Positions 33,916 to 41,966 of a DNA stretch of 64,000 nt are shown here, one piece after another. The DNA lies in assembly GCF_050589645.1 (NCBI RefSeq), contig NZ_JBNGOQ010000003.1, forward strand, positions 558,001-622,000. Reading direction: 5' to 3'. The notes beneath the pieces are model-generated. The model was not told the origin of the DNA and did not search any database. It saw nothing but the letters and a program-made list of their open reading frames with translations. Each line of letters starts with the position of its first letter. Position 1 is the stretch's first letter. Origin of the DNA: JBNGOQ01 sp050589645. GTDB taxonomy: Bacteria; Bacteroidota; Bacteroidia; Flavobacteriales; Flavobacteriaceae. The position numbers and the translations under genes are program-made.

Positions 33916-34880
33916 TACAGTATGCCCTCGTTTATTAAGTTATGTAGATGTACCACGCCCATGTATTTGGAACCGTCCACGGCCAATACCTGGGATATTC
34001 CATTGGCCTGCATAAGTTCAAGCGCCTTTATGGCCAACACATCCGAACTGATTGTTTTTGGATTGGAGGTCATGATGTCCTTGGCTTTGAGCCCATTGAT
34101 ATTGTCGTACTTGTTCAGCATTCTCCTAATGTCCCCATCGGTGACCACACCGATGATCTGTTCCCCTTGCATAACGGCACATACACCCAACATTTTCTCC
34201 GATATTTCAACAATGACGTTCCTCACATTGGCGTCTTCGTCTACCTTGGGCCTCATATTGTTGGCGGCTATATCGGCTACGCGGAGGTAGAGTCTTTTGC
34301 CCAGTGCCCCGCCGGGATGGTATTTTGCGAAATCCGTACTGCTGAACCCCCTGAGTTCCAATAAGGTTACGGCGAGGGCATCCCCCATGACCAACTGGGC
34401 CGTTGTACTGGTAGTAGGCGCCAGGTTATTGGGGCAGGCCTCTTTGGCCACGAAGGTATTCAGCACAAAATCTGCCTGCTTTGCCAAAAAGGAATCCGCG
34501 TTTCCCGTCATACCCACCAACTTGTTCCCGCCCCTTTTGATCAAGGGAACCAACATTTTTATTTCTGGGGTATTGCCGCTTTTGGATATGCAAATGACCA
34601 CGTCGTCTTTCTGTATGGTCCCCAGATCTCCATGGATGGCATCGGCCGCGTGCATAAAGATGGCGGGCGTGCCTGTAGAGTTTAGGGTAGCGACGATTTT
34701 GGAGGCGATAATGGCACTTTTCCCTATCCCGGAGATTACCACCCTGCCCTCGGATTGGAGAATACAATTTACGGCATGGGCAAATTCGTCATCCAATAAG
34801 GAGCCCAAGTGGAGAATGGCTTCACTTTCCGTATCGAAGGTTTTTTTTGCTATGGCAAGTATAGCTTTGGTATCGCTCAA
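33915..34880 (-). CDS. kdsD: KpsF/GutQ family arabinose-5-phosphate isomerase (SIS and CBS domains)
   Basis: The enzyme converts ribulose 5-phosphate to arabinose 5-phosphate, the first step to Kdo for lipid A core assembly. The SIS domain covers about residues 35-165 (SGIGKSAIIASKIVATLNSTGTPAIFMHAADA and CISKSGNTPE) and two CBS domains follow from about residue 200 (VCAVMQGEQIIGVVTDGDIRRML). The 321-residue length is typical. It leads the tatC-CMD-lptB operon, linking LPS precursor synthesis with export. Confidence 0.95.
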   Translation of the reverse strand: MSDTKAILAIAKKTFDTESEAILHLGSLLDDEFAHAVNCILQSEGRVVISGIGKSAIIASKIVATLNSTGTPAIFMHAADAIHGDLGTIQKDDVVICISKSGNTPEIKMLVPLIKRGGNKLVGMTGNADSFLAKQADFVLNTFVAKEACPNNLAPTTSTTAQLVMGDALAVTLLELRGFSSTDFAKYHPGGALGKRLYLRVADIAANNMRPKVDEDANVRNVIVEISEKMLGVCAVMQGEQIIGVVTDGDIRRMLNKYDNINGLKAKDIMTSNPKTISSDVLAIKALELMQANGISQVLAVDGSKYMGVVHLHNLINEGIL

Positions 34881-34937
34881 TGTAATATTGGGATTATGTG
34901 ATTGTATTCCTAAAAGAATGTATTATATTTAAGATAA

Positions 34938-34945
34938 CAAAATTA
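34938..34945 (-). promoter_or_regulatory. Candidate -7 element of the KpsF-tatC-lptB operon
   Basis: Minus-strand TAATTTTG matches TAnnTTTG exactly. The transcript would start roughly 50 bases before the KpsF-type isomerase ATG at 34880. No TTG/TTTG at the expected -33 spacing is visible. Confidence 0.4.
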
Positions 34946-35090
34946 CATAAACTTAATTTTATAGGAGATTTTAAGTCCCAATAAAATTCGGTATGCAATT
35001 TGTAGATAGGCAAATTGAAAATTCATGTCCAAACATACAAAGGTCTAGTTTTTTGATCAAAAGGGATGATATTAATTGTGAAAACACGGT

Positions 35091-37292
35091 ATGGGTTTTA
35101 ATGAAAACGATCTACATGCCTCGTTGAAGAAGTATTTTGGGTTCTCCCAATTCAAAGGCCTGCAAGAGGGCGTTATCAAAAATATATTAGCGCGAAACAA
35201 CACTTTTGTGATCATGCCCACCGGGGGCGGGAAGTCACTGTGCTATCAGTTACCTGCCTTGATGCAGGAGGGGACCGCCATTGTGGTATCGCCCTTGATT
35301 GCGTTGATGAAAAATCAGGTCGATGCCTTGCGCGGTGTTTCTGCCGAACATGGTGTTGCCCATGTTCTAAATTCTTCGCTGACCAAGAGCGAGGTAAGGC
35401 AGGTAAAGCAGGATATTACCGACGGCATCACCAAGCTGCTGTACGTTGCCCCGGAATCACTGACCAAGGAGGAATACGTAGATTTTCTGCAAACCGTAAA
35501 GCTGTCCTTTGTGGCGGTGGACGAGGCGCATTGTATCTCCGAATGGGGCCATGATTTTAGGCCGGAATATCGAAATTTAAGGGCCATTATCAATAGACTG
35601 GGGGATGATATTCCCATTATTGGTCTTACCGCTACGGCCACACCCAAGGTTCAGGAAGATATCATTAAGAATTTGGCCATTACCGACGCCAAGGTGTTCA
35701 AGGCCTCCTTTAACCGACCCAATCTTTTTTATGAGGTGCGCCCCAAGACCCAAAACGTGGATGCGGATATCATTCGCTTTGTAAAACAGAATACAGGGAA
35801 ATCCGGTATCATCTATTGTTTAAGCCGCAAAAGGGTGGAGGAACTGGCCCAAGTTCTGCAGGTGAATGGCGTAAGTGCTGTACCCTATCACGCCGGATTC
35901 GATGCCAAGACCCGATCAAAGTACCAGGATATGTTCCTCATGGAAGATGTAGATGTGGTGGTAGCCACCATAGCCTTTGGTATGGGGATAGACAAGCCCG
36001 ATGTTCGGTACGTAATCCATCACGATATCCCAAAGAGCATAGAAAGTTACTATCAGGAAACCGGCAGGGCCGGCCGGGATGGGGGAGAAGGCCATTGTCT
36101 GGCCTTTTATTCCTATAAGGATGTTGAAAAATTGGAAAAGTTTATGGCCGGGAAACCGGTAGCCGAACAAGAAATCGGAAATGCGCTCTTACAGGAGATT
36201 GTGGCCTATGCGGAAACTTCCATGTCACGTAGAAAATTTATCCTCCATTATTTTGGTGAAGCTTTCGACGAGCTCAATGGGGAAGGTGCCGATATGGATG
36301 ATAATACTAGGAACCCAAAGGAAAAACAGGAGGCCCGGGACGATGTCCTGAAACTTATCCAGGTGGTCCAGGGGACCAGTGAAAAATTTAAGTCCAAGGA
36401 AATTGTACATACGTTACGGGGAAAAGTAAACGCACTTATTTCTTCGCACAAAACCGATGAAAAGCCCTTTTTCGGCATTGGTTCGGATAGGGACAAAAGC
36501 TATTGGATGGCCCTGGTCCGACAGGTGTTGGTGGCCGGACTTCTAAAAAAGGAAATTGAACAATACGGTATTTTGCACCTTACCCCCAAAGGCGAGGCAT
36601 TTGCGAAATCGCCCACTTCCTTTATGATGACCCTGGACCATGTGTATAGCAAGGAGGCGGATGAGGCCCTTGTAAGTGCGGCAAAGACGGGAGGGGGCGC
36701 GGCCGATGAGCGCTTATTGAGATTGTTGAAGGATCTGAGAAAAGGAGAAGCTTCAAAAATGGGGATTCCTCCCTTTGTGGTCTTTCAAGATCCCTCGCTA
36801 CAGGATATGGCCTTGAAGTATCCGATCTGTATGGAAGAATTGATCAATATCCATGGGGTAGGCGAGGGCAAGGCCAAAAAATATGGACAACCCTTTATTT
36901 CGCTTATTTCAAACTATGTGGAGGAGAATGACATTCTTAGGCCAGATGACCTGGTGGTAAAGAGCACGGGGGCCAATTCGGCCTTAAAACTGTACATCAT
37001 CCAGAACATTGATCGAAAACTGCCCCTAGACGATATCGCTGCGGCCAAGGGTCTGGAACTTCAGCAATTGATCAAGGAAATGGAACAGATCGTGTTTAGT
37101 GGTACAAAATTAAACGTGGGATATTGGATCGATGAAATTCTGGATGAAGACCAGCAGGAAGATATCCACGAGTATTTCCTGGAAGCGGAAACCGATAATA
37201 TACAGGCCGCCCTTGAGGAATTTGACGGAGAATACGAGGACGAGGAACTACGCCTTTACCGGCTTAAATTTATGAGCGAAGTGGCCAACTGA
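35091..37292 (+). CDS. recQ: ATP-dependent DNA helicase RecQ
   Basis: RecQ is a 3'-to-5' helicase that unwinds recombination intermediates. Motifs are Walker A MPTGGGKSLCYQLPA (near residue 42), DEAHCISEWGHDFRPEY (motif II), SGIIYCLSRKRVEELA (motif IV), VATIAFGMGIDKPDVRYVIHHDIPKS (motif V) and YYQETGRAGRDGGEGHC (motif VI). An RQC zinc/winged-helix region and an HRDC-like region follow. The 733-residue length is normal for Bacteroidetes. It is divergent from the KpsF operon. Confidence 0.97.
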   Translation: MGFNENDLHASLKKYFGFSQFKGLQEGVIKNILARNNTFVIMPTGGGKSLCYQLPALMQEGTAIVVSPLIALMKNQVDALRGVSAEHGVAHVLNSSLTKSEVRQVKQDITDGITKLLYVAPESLTKEEYVDFLQTVKLSFVAVDEAHCISEWGHDFRPEYRNLRAIINRLGDDIPIIGLTATATPKVQEDIIKNLAITDAKVFKASFNRPNLFYEVRPKTQNVDADIIRFVKQNTGKSGIIYCLSRKRVEELAQVLQVNGVSAVPYHAGFDAKTRSKYQDMFLMEDVDVVVATIAFGMGIDKPDVRYVIHHDIPKSIESYYQETGRAGRDGGEGHCLAFYSYKDVEKLEKFMAGKPVAEQEIGNALLQEIVAYAETSMSRRKFILHYFGEAFDELNGEGADMDDNTRNPKEKQEARDDVLKLIQVVQGTSEKFKSKEIVHTLRGKVNALISSHKTDEKPFFGIGSDRDKSYWMALVRQVLVAGLLKKEIEQYGILHLTPKGEAFAKSPTSFMMTLDHVYSKEADEALVSAAKTGGGAADERLLRLLKDLRKGEASKMGIPPFVVFQDPSLQDMALKYPICMEELINIHGVGEGKAKKYGQPFISLISNYVEENDILRPDDLVVKSTGANSALKLYIIQNIDRKLPLDDIAAAKGLELQQLIKEMEQIVFSGTKLNVGYWIDEILDEDQQEDIHEYFLEAETDNIQAALEEFDGEYEDEELRLYRLKFMSEVAN

Positions 37293-37298
37293 TCGATA

Positions 37299-37715
37299 TT
37301 AGGGCGCCAATTGATTGAAGGGGTGAATTGGAATATTTCTTGCGATCATAAACAGGACTAAAACCAAAAAGACCACCATGGGCGTTTTAGGATGGTACAA
37401 CAGATTGGGATAGTTTTTTTTGTTCTTAAATTCCATGAACCTAATGATTCCATGATAACTCAAGAGACACAGCATTAGAACAAATAGGACGTTATGCTTT
37501 ATGGCGCCCAGGACATCCAAATGCAACAAATCGTGTATGGCCCTTTGGCTACCGCAGCCCATACAGTAGAGACCCGTAGCGGCAAACAAGGGACATTTCG
37601 GAAAAAAAGAAACCTGGCCCGGGTCCCTAAAAAAGTAAAGCAACAACATTCCAACCAGTATACCCCCTCCACCCAAGGCTATGCCTAAAAGGGTAGTAGA
37701 TCGTTTAGTAATCAC
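37299..37715 (-). CDS. DUF2752 membrane protein, copy 1 (138 aa)
   Basis: The protein has about three or four membrane segments and the conserved DUF2752 motif CP..AATGLYCMGCGSQRAIHDLLHLD (residues 40-63), in which three cysteines may bind a metal or redox group. It has no signal peptide. It overlaps the preceding dispanin-like gene by 11 bp on the same strand, so the two are co-transcribed and coupled. Function unknown. A second, shorter DUF2752 gene lies 0.7 kb away. Confidence 0.88.
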   Translation of the reverse strand: MITKRSTTLLGIALGGGGILVGMLLLYFFRDPGQVSFFPKCPLFAATGLYCMGCGSQRAIHDLLHLDVLGAIKHNVLFVLMLCLLSYHGIIRFMEFKNKKNYPNLLYHPKTPMVVFLVLVLFMIARNIPIHPFNQLAP

Positions 37716-37986
37716 CGCTTGATAAGGCCGCTAGAAAGGTAAAACCAAAAATTGCTATGTAAAGTATCCAGAACACCGCAACTATACCCATACCCGCAAG
37801 CGCCCAAGTTTTTGCATTTTTGGAAGCCTTTTCCGCTGCTTCGTATTCCCCTCTGGCATAAGCTTCATTTACTTTTGTGGAATACACGATGCTAACGATT
37901 CCAGGGATAAGGCAACATGCCACTGTGCATATGATTGCCAAGGCTAGGTAATTGTTTGGTTTTGGTCTGCTTTGATTATCTTCCAT
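37705..37986 (-). CDS. CD225/dispanin-like small membrane protein (93 aa)
   Basis: This 93-residue protein has two membrane segments with a short loop: NYLALAIICTVACCLIPGIVSIVYSTKVNEAYARGEYEAAEKASKNAKTW and GMGIVAVFWILYIAIFGF (shown as separate parts; NYLALAIICTVACC is the first). The central VYSTKVNEAYARGEYEAAEKASKNAKTW layout matches bacterial proteins of the CD225/dispanin superfamily, related to interferon-induced transmembrane proteins. In bacteria their role is unknown. It overlaps the DUF2752 gene downstream by 11 bp. Confidence 0.8.
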   Translation of the reverse strand: MEDNQSRPKPNNYLALAIICTVACCLIPGIVSIVYSTKVNEAYARGEYEAAEKASKNAKTWALAGMGIVAVFWILYIAIFGFTFLAALSSGDY

Positions 37987-38079
37987 TTGAGTTGATTATT
38001 CGTTTATTATAGATTTTAAGGTTTTTTGTCCAACAGGTAAACCTGCCAAATGGCTAGAGGATTAGTAGTCCTAAGGGTT

Positions 38080-38412
38080 CTATTGTTCAACTCCCCATTG
38101 TTCCATAATCTCCCTTGCTTTTTCCATTTGCGCTTCCCAACCACCAGCTTGTTGTAGTTGAAAGAGCCACCATGCAAAATAGAGAATTCCAATTACCATG
38201 ACAATAATTGCTACTATTTTTGCTGTTTTCAGTTGGCTGTAATTGGAATAAAGATCCGGATTGACTTTATATTTGTTTTCGTCCTTCCTCAACAAGAGAA
38301 ATGCGATACCACCCAAAATGGCGGCTGGTAGGCCTGCAATACAGCAACAAACAAAGCCTAGGATTACTAGGACAATGGCAAGGGTTACATTAGGTAGTTT
38401 TTGTTGTTCCAT
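38080..38412 (-). CDS. CCC-motif small membrane protein (110 aa)
   Basis: The first membrane segment contains the CCC motif (LGFVCCCIAGLPAAILGGIAF, with three adjacent cysteines) that gives this Bacteroidetes family its name. A cytoplasmic or periplasmic loop of about 40 residues (KDENKYKVNPDLYSNYSQLKTAK) and a second membrane segment (IVAIIVMVIGILYFAWWLF) follow. The cysteine cluster could be lipidated or redox active. The gene is between the two DUF2752 genes, on the same strand, 93 bp before the dispanin-like gene and 14 bp after the second DUF2752 gene. Confidence 0.85.
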   Translation of the reverse strand: MEQQKLPNVTLAIVLVILGFVCCCIAGLPAAILGGIAFLLLRKDENKYKVNPDLYSNYSQLKTAKIVAIIVMVIGILYFAWWLFQLQQAGGWEAQMEKAREIMEQWGVEQ

Positions 38413-38426
38413 AATTTAAAGGTTGA

Positions 38427-38726
38427 TTAGATAAATTTTAAAATAAAATTGGTCACTATCAATAGGATACTCGATACCATTAGGGTAATAATCATTTTAT
38501 TGGCGTATTTGATCTTAAAGAAATAATCGGCCAACAGGATACCGAACAAAGGAATAACGGTATAAATGGCCGGGTACATTTTAAAAGCGGCCAGAAACTC
38601 TCCCTGGAGCAAAAAAGCCAAAGAGCGCTGTAGTCCACAACCAAAACATTCCATGCCCAATAATTTTTTGCTAAGGCAGGGTATCATATAGTCTTCGGCA
38701 ACAGACAGAAAGGTAAGCAATCCCAT
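38427..38726 (-). CDS. DUF2752 membrane protein, copy 2 (99 aa)
   Basis: The protein has two membrane segments and a DUF2752 Cys motif (residues 17-34, PCLSKKLLGMECFGCGLQ) with the same CxGC layout as copy 1 but in a shorter protein. It leads the cluster of four small membrane protein genes. The start at 38726 is 48 bp from the divergent gene at 38775. Function unknown. Confidence 0.85.
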   Translation of the reverse strand: MGLLTFLSVAEDYMIPCLSKKLLGMECFGCGLQRSLAFLLQGEFLAAFKMYPAIYTVIPLFGILLADYFFKIKYANKMIITLMVSSILLIVTNFILKFI

Positions 38727-38774
38727 TTTGATAAAAGTGAATCCAATGCTGAAAAATACTATTATTTTTGCTCA

Positions 38775-38984
38775 ATGAAAACAAAACAGCGCATTTATTT
38801 TATCTGCATTATGATAGGTGTATTGCTCCTCGCCTTTGGAAATACGGTGATCCAAAATGTGTACCTTCAAAGTAGTGGTTTTATTTTATTGATGCTTGGC
38901 ATTTACAAAACCTCACGCATAAGGACCACCTCTCCGGAGATCCAGGAAAGGGAATTAACCGAAAAGCACCATGAGCAGTCTTAA
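38775..38984 (+). CDS. Small membrane protein (69 aa)
   Basis: The first 48 residues contain two hydrophobic stretches (IYFICIMIGVLLLAFGNTVIQN and SGFILLMLGIYKTS), followed by a charged tail rich in Glu, Lys and His. No family is recognised. The last 14 bases overlap the Smr gene at 38971, so translation is coupled. Its position next to the DUF2752/CCC cluster is divergent. Function unknown. Confidence 0.65.
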   Translation: MKTKQRIYFICIMIGVLLLAFGNTVIQNVYLQSSGFILLMLGIYKTSRIRTTSPEIQERELTEKHHEQS

Positions 38985-39519
38985 AATAGGGGATCGAGTA
39001 GAAACTTTGGACGATATCATCAGTGGTATCGTAACACAACTGGCTGGCCAGGCCGTAACGATAAGATCCGACGACGGATTTCCCTTGATCTACGATATTA
39101 GCGAACTGGTTAAAATCTCCGATACCAGTGCTTTAAAAGTCTCCAATTACGAAATTGCCCGCGCAAAGGCCCAAAAAGAAGAATCCAAGCGAGGAAAGGT
39201 GCAACGTGCCAAGCCCAAAGATCGGAGCGCCCCCAAAATGGAAGTCGATTTGCATATCCACAAATTGGTAAAATCTACCAAGGGCTTGGGCAAGCACGAT
39301 ATATTGACCCTTCAATTGGAAACGGCCAAGAGGCAATTGGAGTTTGCCATGGCCAAGCGGATCCAGAAGGTGGTGTTTATCCACGGGATGGGCGAGGGAA
39401 TCCTAAAAGAGGAACTCACCTATTTACTGGGAAGGTACGAGCAACTAAAATTTTATGATGCGGACTATCGGAAATATGGTTTGGGTGCGACCGAAGTCTA
39501 CATTTTTCAGAACACCTGA
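38971..39519 (+). CDS. Smr domain protein
   Basis: The 182-residue protein has an SH3-like N-terminal half (GDRVETLDDIISGIVTQ, VTIRSDDGFPLIYDISELV) and a C-terminal Smr domain (DLHIHKLVKSTKGLGKHDILTL, VVFIHGMGEGILKEELTYLLG), with the HGxGxGxL motif of the family. Stand-alone Smr proteins can bind or nick DNA or RNA; without a MutS2 ATPase half its exact role is not clear. Flavobacterial versions commonly have this layout. It overlaps by 14 bp with the small membrane protein gene upstream. Confidence 0.9.
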   Translation: MSSLKIGDRVETLDDIISGIVTQLAGQAVTIRSDDGFPLIYDISELVKISDTSALKVSNYEIARAKAQKEESKRGKVQRAKPKDRSAPKMEVDLHIHKLVKSTKGLGKHDILTLQLETAKRQLEFAMAKRIQKVVFIHGMGEGILKEELTYLLGRYEQLKFYDADYRKYGLGATEVYIFQNT

Positions 39520-39531
39520 TCGCTATGTATC

Positions 39532-40038
39532 CTATTCCTGTGTGGTAACGGTGCCAAATTCATCAATGGTGAGGTCGGTAATTCGTTCCCCGATAGTATT
39601 GACCAGAGAAATACTCCTAAGGCGTATGGTGTGTTCGTACATGGTGGTATCGGTTTCACTGCGTAACGTAGTAATGAGTACTTCCCCACCTTCTGCCACT
39701 ATTTCCTCCACCACCGTGGGCGTTGTGGGGGGAATGTCATCACAGAAATAGTTGGTGCTCACGTTGTCCGAAAAAATGCGGTAGGTCAAGGTAGACTGTC
39801 CCGGTACGGTGCTTACAATGGTGTCTGTGGTGGCCTGGTTTAGCAGCACACCGCTCTGCAGGTCAAGAATAAGGGCTTCGTCCTCATTGATCTTAAATAA
39901 AACATTGTTGCTTGTAGTGGTCGGTGAGGTGCAAAATTGAATGGTGCTGCTGTCAAAATTTATTCCTTCTATCTGTAGGTTTCCATCATCGCAGGAAAAG
40001 AACACTAGGAACACTGCAAAAAGGGCCATTTTTTTCAT
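39532..40038 (-). CDS. Hypothetical lipoprotein (168 aa)
   Basis: A lipoprotein signal (FLVFFSCDDG, Cys16) is followed by about 150 residues rich in Thr, Asn and Asp with predicted beta strands (SNVSTNYFCDDIPPTTPTVVEEIVAEGG has two cysteines). No domain is recognised. It lies convergent with the Smr gene and divergent from the cysteine desulfurase gene. Function unknown. Confidence 0.75.
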   Translation of the reverse strand: MKKMALFAVFLVFFSCDDGNLQIEGINFDSSTIQFCTSPTTTSNNVLFKINEDEALILDLQSGVLLNQATTDTIVSTVPGQSTLTYRIFSDNVSTNYFCDDIPPTTPTVVEEIVAEGGEVLITTLRSETDTTMYEHTIRLRSISLVNTIGERITDLTIDEFGTVTTQE

Positions 40039-40116
40039 GCTTCAAATTTAAATGAAATTAAAGGGATATTCCTAGAGGTTTGCCTCTATTTAGACAGAAA
40101 TTAACTTTATTTCCAT

Positions 40117-40124
40117 TATTTTTG
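40117..40124 (+). promoter_or_regulatory. Candidate -7 element of the cysteine desulfurase gene
   Basis: TATTTTTG is an exact TAnnTTTG match, ending 27 bp before the ATG at 40151. No -33 TTG is visible at the usual distance. Confidence 0.5.
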
Positions 40125-40150
40125 CCGGGTTACTAAATCGATATAGCTGT

Positions 40151-41299
40151 ATGCAAAAAGTTTATTTGGACAACGCTGCTACAACCCAGGTCAGGGAAGG
40201 AGTAATCTCCAAGATGCAGGACGCCCTTACCCAATTTTACGGTAACCCTTCTTCCACCCATAGTTTTGGAAGATCGGCCAAGACGGCCGTAGAAAGTGCT
40301 AGGAAAACCATTGCCAAATATTTGAATGCCCATCCCTCTGAGATTATTTTTACTTCTGGGGGCACAGAGGCGGACAATATGATCCTAAGAGGTGCGGTAC
40401 GCGATCTAGGGGTCAAGACTCTTATTACCTCAAAAATTGAACATCATGCGGTGCTGCATACGGCCCAGGCCCTTGCGACAGAGTATGGCATTCGACTACA
40501 CTATGTGGACCTGGACGCCTCAGGGAACCCTGATTCCAAACATCTTGAAGCGCTTCTAAAGGAAGATAATTCCAAAAAGTTAGTGAGCCTTATGCATGTG
40601 AACAATGAAATTGGGAATAAGATCGATATCGATTCCATTTCCCAAATGTGCAGGGAATACGGTGCCTTTTTTCATTCGGATACTGTTCAGTCCATTGGCC
40701 ATTATCCATGGGACGTGCAGGAGACTGGGGCAGATTTCCTCACCGCGGCCGCCCATAAATTTCATGGCCCCAAAGGGGTAGGTTTTGCCTACATAAAAAA
40801 GAACACCGGCTTAAAATCTATGATTTTTGGTGGTTCCCAAGAGCGTGGATATAGGGCAGGTACTGAATCTTTCCACAATATTGTTGGTCTTGAGCAGGCA
40901 TTTATAGCCGCATACGACCAACTGGAGAAGGAAAGAGCCTATGTGACGGATTTAAAAAGATATTTTATTGAAAACTTAAAAGCGGCACTTCCTGAGTCCG
41001 AATTTAATGGTTGTTCCGGGGATTTGGAAAAAAGCACCTATACCTTGGTCAACGTACGTTTGCCCTTTAGCCCCGAAAAGGCCATGTTATTGCTGTTCCA
41101 TCTGGACATCAAAGGCATTGCTTGTTCCAAGGGGAGTGCATGCCAGTCAGGTAGCGATAAGGGGTCGCACGTGCTTTCAGAGTTGTTGCCCGAGGAAGAA
41201 CTTAAGAAACCTTCGCTGCGTTTTTCCTTTTCCATATACAACAGTAAGGAAGAACTCGATTATGTCATTGGAGTGTTAAAGGAATTCGCCGAAAATTAG
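40151..41299 (+). CDS. Cysteine desulfurase (NifS/IscS type)
   Basis: A PLP enzyme that releases sulfur from cysteine for iron-sulfur clusters or thiolation. The 382-residue protein has YLDNAATTQVREGV at the start, FTSGGTEADN, the EIGNKIDI and HSDTVQSIGHYP motifs, the PLP lysine in TAAAHKFHGPKG (near residue 203), and the catalytic Cys in a SKGSACQSGS motif near residue 325. The catalytic Cys loop length suits NifS/IscS. No scaffold protein gene is adjacent, so the partner is unknown. Its stop overlaps the convergent secreted protein gene stop by 4 bp. Confidence 0.95.
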   Translation: MQKVYLDNAATTQVREGVISKMQDALTQFYGNPSSTHSFGRSAKTAVESARKTIAKYLNAHPSEIIFTSGGTEADNMILRGAVRDLGVKTLITSKIEHHAVLHTAQALATEYGIRLHYVDLDASGNPDSKHLEALLKEDNSKKLVSLMHVNNEIGNKIDIDSISQMCREYGAFFHSDTVQSIGHYPWDVQETGADFLTAAAHKFHGPKGVGFAYIKKNTGLKSMIFGGSQERGYRAGTESFHNIVGLEQAFIAAYDQLEKERAYVTDLKRYFIENLKAALPESEFNGCSGDLEKSTYTLVNVRLPFSPEKAMLLLFHLDIKGIACSKGSACQSGSDKGSHVLSELLPEEELKKPSLRFSFSIYNSKEELDYVIGVLKEFAEN

Positions 41300-41955
41300 G
41301 TTTTCTTTCGGTCTTTTTTTCTTTCGCGTTCCTTGTCATAGGGAAATTTTCGGGTTGCCCGTTTCATCATACCTTCAATGAGCGCATTGGTATTCTTGCC
41401 CGATTTTTTATTGATTTCCTTTTCGTATTTCCATAACAATTTACCCGTACGGCCATCGCTCACCTTAATGCCTATTCTGCCATAATTGGCATCGCCCAGA
41501 ATATAATCTATAAAACTGAAATCAGTGGAAACCCCTTTCGAGAGCAGGATGTTGAGGTTTAGGTTTCCACTAATGATACCGTCCACGCCCAGCATCTTGC
41601 AAAGCTCTTTGACGGTATAAATATCTATATTGGCATAGGTAATATTATTCTTAGCGAGTATGGCGTTGGTGTTATCCACATTCTGGAACTCCACGGAGAA
41701 TTTTTTCCGTTTTCTACCTCTCGAAAAATAGGTTTCCAAGGCATTTTGAACTGCACGCCCTTCCTTCTCTTCCAAGTTCTTCAATTCTACCCCTGACACC
41801 TCCTCTTCCAGATCCAAATTGGTCAGAAAGGGGATAATGGCCAGGGTCTTATGATGCTCACTGAGCTCGTCGAACTTGTTGCTCTCAAAGATGTTTTTCT
41901 GAGCGCTTGCTCCGATAACGGTAAAGGCGAAAAATAAGAAGATGGCTCTTTTCAT
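41296..41955 (-). CDS. Secreted protein with CsgG/LpoB-like fold (219 aa)
   Basis: A signal peptide (MKRAIFLFFAFTVIGASAQ) is followed by a segment resembling the opening strand of CsgG/LpoB-type proteins (KTLAIIPFLTNLDLEEE). Later parts, MLGVDGIISGNLNLN and VSDGRTGKLLWKYEKEIN, also fit that fold, where the protein computes a dose or assembles near the outer membrane. This is inferred from sequence pattern only. It is the last gene of a run with a TonB-dependent receptor (12 bp upstream) and an M23 peptidase, all minus strand. Confidence 0.7.
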   Translation of the reverse strand: MKRAIFLFFAFTVIGASAQKNIFESNKFDELSEHHKTLAIIPFLTNLDLEEEVSGVELKNLEEKEGRAVQNALETYFSRGRKRKKFSVEFQNVDNTNAILAKNNITYANIDIYTVKELCKMLGVDGIISGNLNLNILLSKGVSTDFSFIDYILGDANYGRIGIKVSDGRTGKLLWKYEKEINKKSGKNTNALIEGMMKRATRKFPYDKERERKKDRKKT

Positions 41956-41966
41956 GGGTATAACTA

